Assembly (NCBI GenBank): GCA_946478645.1
Contig: CAMLCW010000312.1
Span: 1-6,135 of the forward strand
Source: an uncultured Variovorax sp.
Lineage (GTDB): Bacteria > Pseudomonadota > Gammaproteobacteria > Burkholderiales > Burkholderiaceae
Length of the DNA: 6,135 bases
Reading direction: 5' to 3'
The notes under the pieces are model-generated. The model saw only the letters and a list, made by a program, of their open reading frames with translations. It was not told the DNA's origin and searched no databases. The position numbers and the translations under genes were made by a program. The number at the start of each line of letters is the position of its first letter. The stretch's first letter is position 1. This document shows positions 6,053 to 6,135 of the stretch, in pieces.

Positions 6053-6135
6053 GTGCGTCCGCGAAGCGATCGAGATCGTTGATCGTGTGCCGGATCGCTG
6101 CCCTTGCTTCGGGCAGAAATTCCAGGATGCGGGCT
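6003..6135 (-). CDS. Unrecognised protein, C-terminal fragment at the window edge
   Basis: On the minus strand an open frame enters from the right edge and ends with TGA at 6005-6003. It encodes about 43 residues: a helical stretch beginning ARILEFLPEARAAIRHTIN and continuing DLDRFADALI, then a low-complexity tail rich in G, P, A and S. The alternating hydrophobic and charged pattern looks like a real protein end. I do not recognise the family; a helical regulator or dimerisation tail is a guess only. It would converge with the esterase and share 50 bp with its 3' end. The unusual overlap and short length leave open that this is chance. Confidence 0.4.
   Translation of the reverse strand, partial: ARILEFLPEARAAIRHTINDLDRFADALIQGPGGAPGASPPPP
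6019..6059. repeat. Inverted repeat around the esterase stop codon
   Basis: GACGCAC (6019-6025) and GTGCGTC (6053-6059) are perfect 7-bp inverted copies flanking the TGA at 6050-6052. The 27-nt interval contains a further small stem, GCCC (6031-6034) with GGGC (6040-6043). No T-tract follows. It could act as a bidirectional transcript-end structure for two converging genes, but such repeats are not rare in GC-rich DNA. Confidence 0.35.

Noticed and set aside
1..6135. Mobile elements, prophage, CRISPR, tRNA or toxin-antitoxin genes.
   Set aside because: No transposase, integrase, terminal repeats, spaced direct repeats or tRNA-like cloverleaf were seen; gene content and base composition are uniform.

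Overview
The window is ordinary chromosomal DNA from a GC-rich bacterium. Strong G/C preference at third codon positions, the protein sequences and the gene order point to the Betaproteobacteria, order Burkholderiales. Comamonadaceae (a Variovorax-like genome) is the best guess. This placement comes from recognising protein families and codon use, not from a database search.

Layout. From position 1 to about 3918 the genes run leftward on the minus strand. In transcription order they are: a ZntB/CorA-type metal-ion transporter (3918-2845); a 97-bp spacer with an AT-rich palindrome; then a compact four-gene unit. That unit holds a PHP-domain phosphoesterase of the RNase AM/YciV type (2747-1890), a ten-helix DMT/EamA transporter (1893-952, sharing GTGA with the gene before), a YciO protein (935-300) and the first 85 codons of a site-2 (M50) membrane protease (256 to the window edge). 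A divergent spacer of about 90 bp (3919-4009) separates this block from two plus-strand genes: a class I polyphosphate kinase 2 (4010-4921) and an alpha/beta-hydrolase of the PHB-depolymerase-like esterase family (4982-6052). At the right edge the last 133 bp contain the apparent 3' end of a minus-strand gene that converges on and overlaps the esterase.

How the genes fit together. The RNase AM/YciV-YciO pairing matches the neighbourhood of these genes near trp in Escherichia coli, so it looks like an old, conserved association into which a transporter gene has been inserted here. PPK2 makes nucleoside triphosphates from polyphosphate (or the reverse), and the esterase resembles polyhydroxyalkanoate depolymerases. 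The pair may therefore concern storage polymers, but this rests on adjacency alone.

I see no mobile element, CRISPR array, RNA gene or defence cassette, and no convincing new multi-gene system. The points worth a second look are modest: two GTG-started genes without a Shine-Dalgarno sequence, each with a -10-like hexamer exactly 6 nt upstream; an AT-rich palindrome that may be a family-wide repeat; a YciO protein lacking the Ser-x-Asn signature of true TsaC enzymes; and a PHB-depolymerase-like enzyme without a visible signal peptide.
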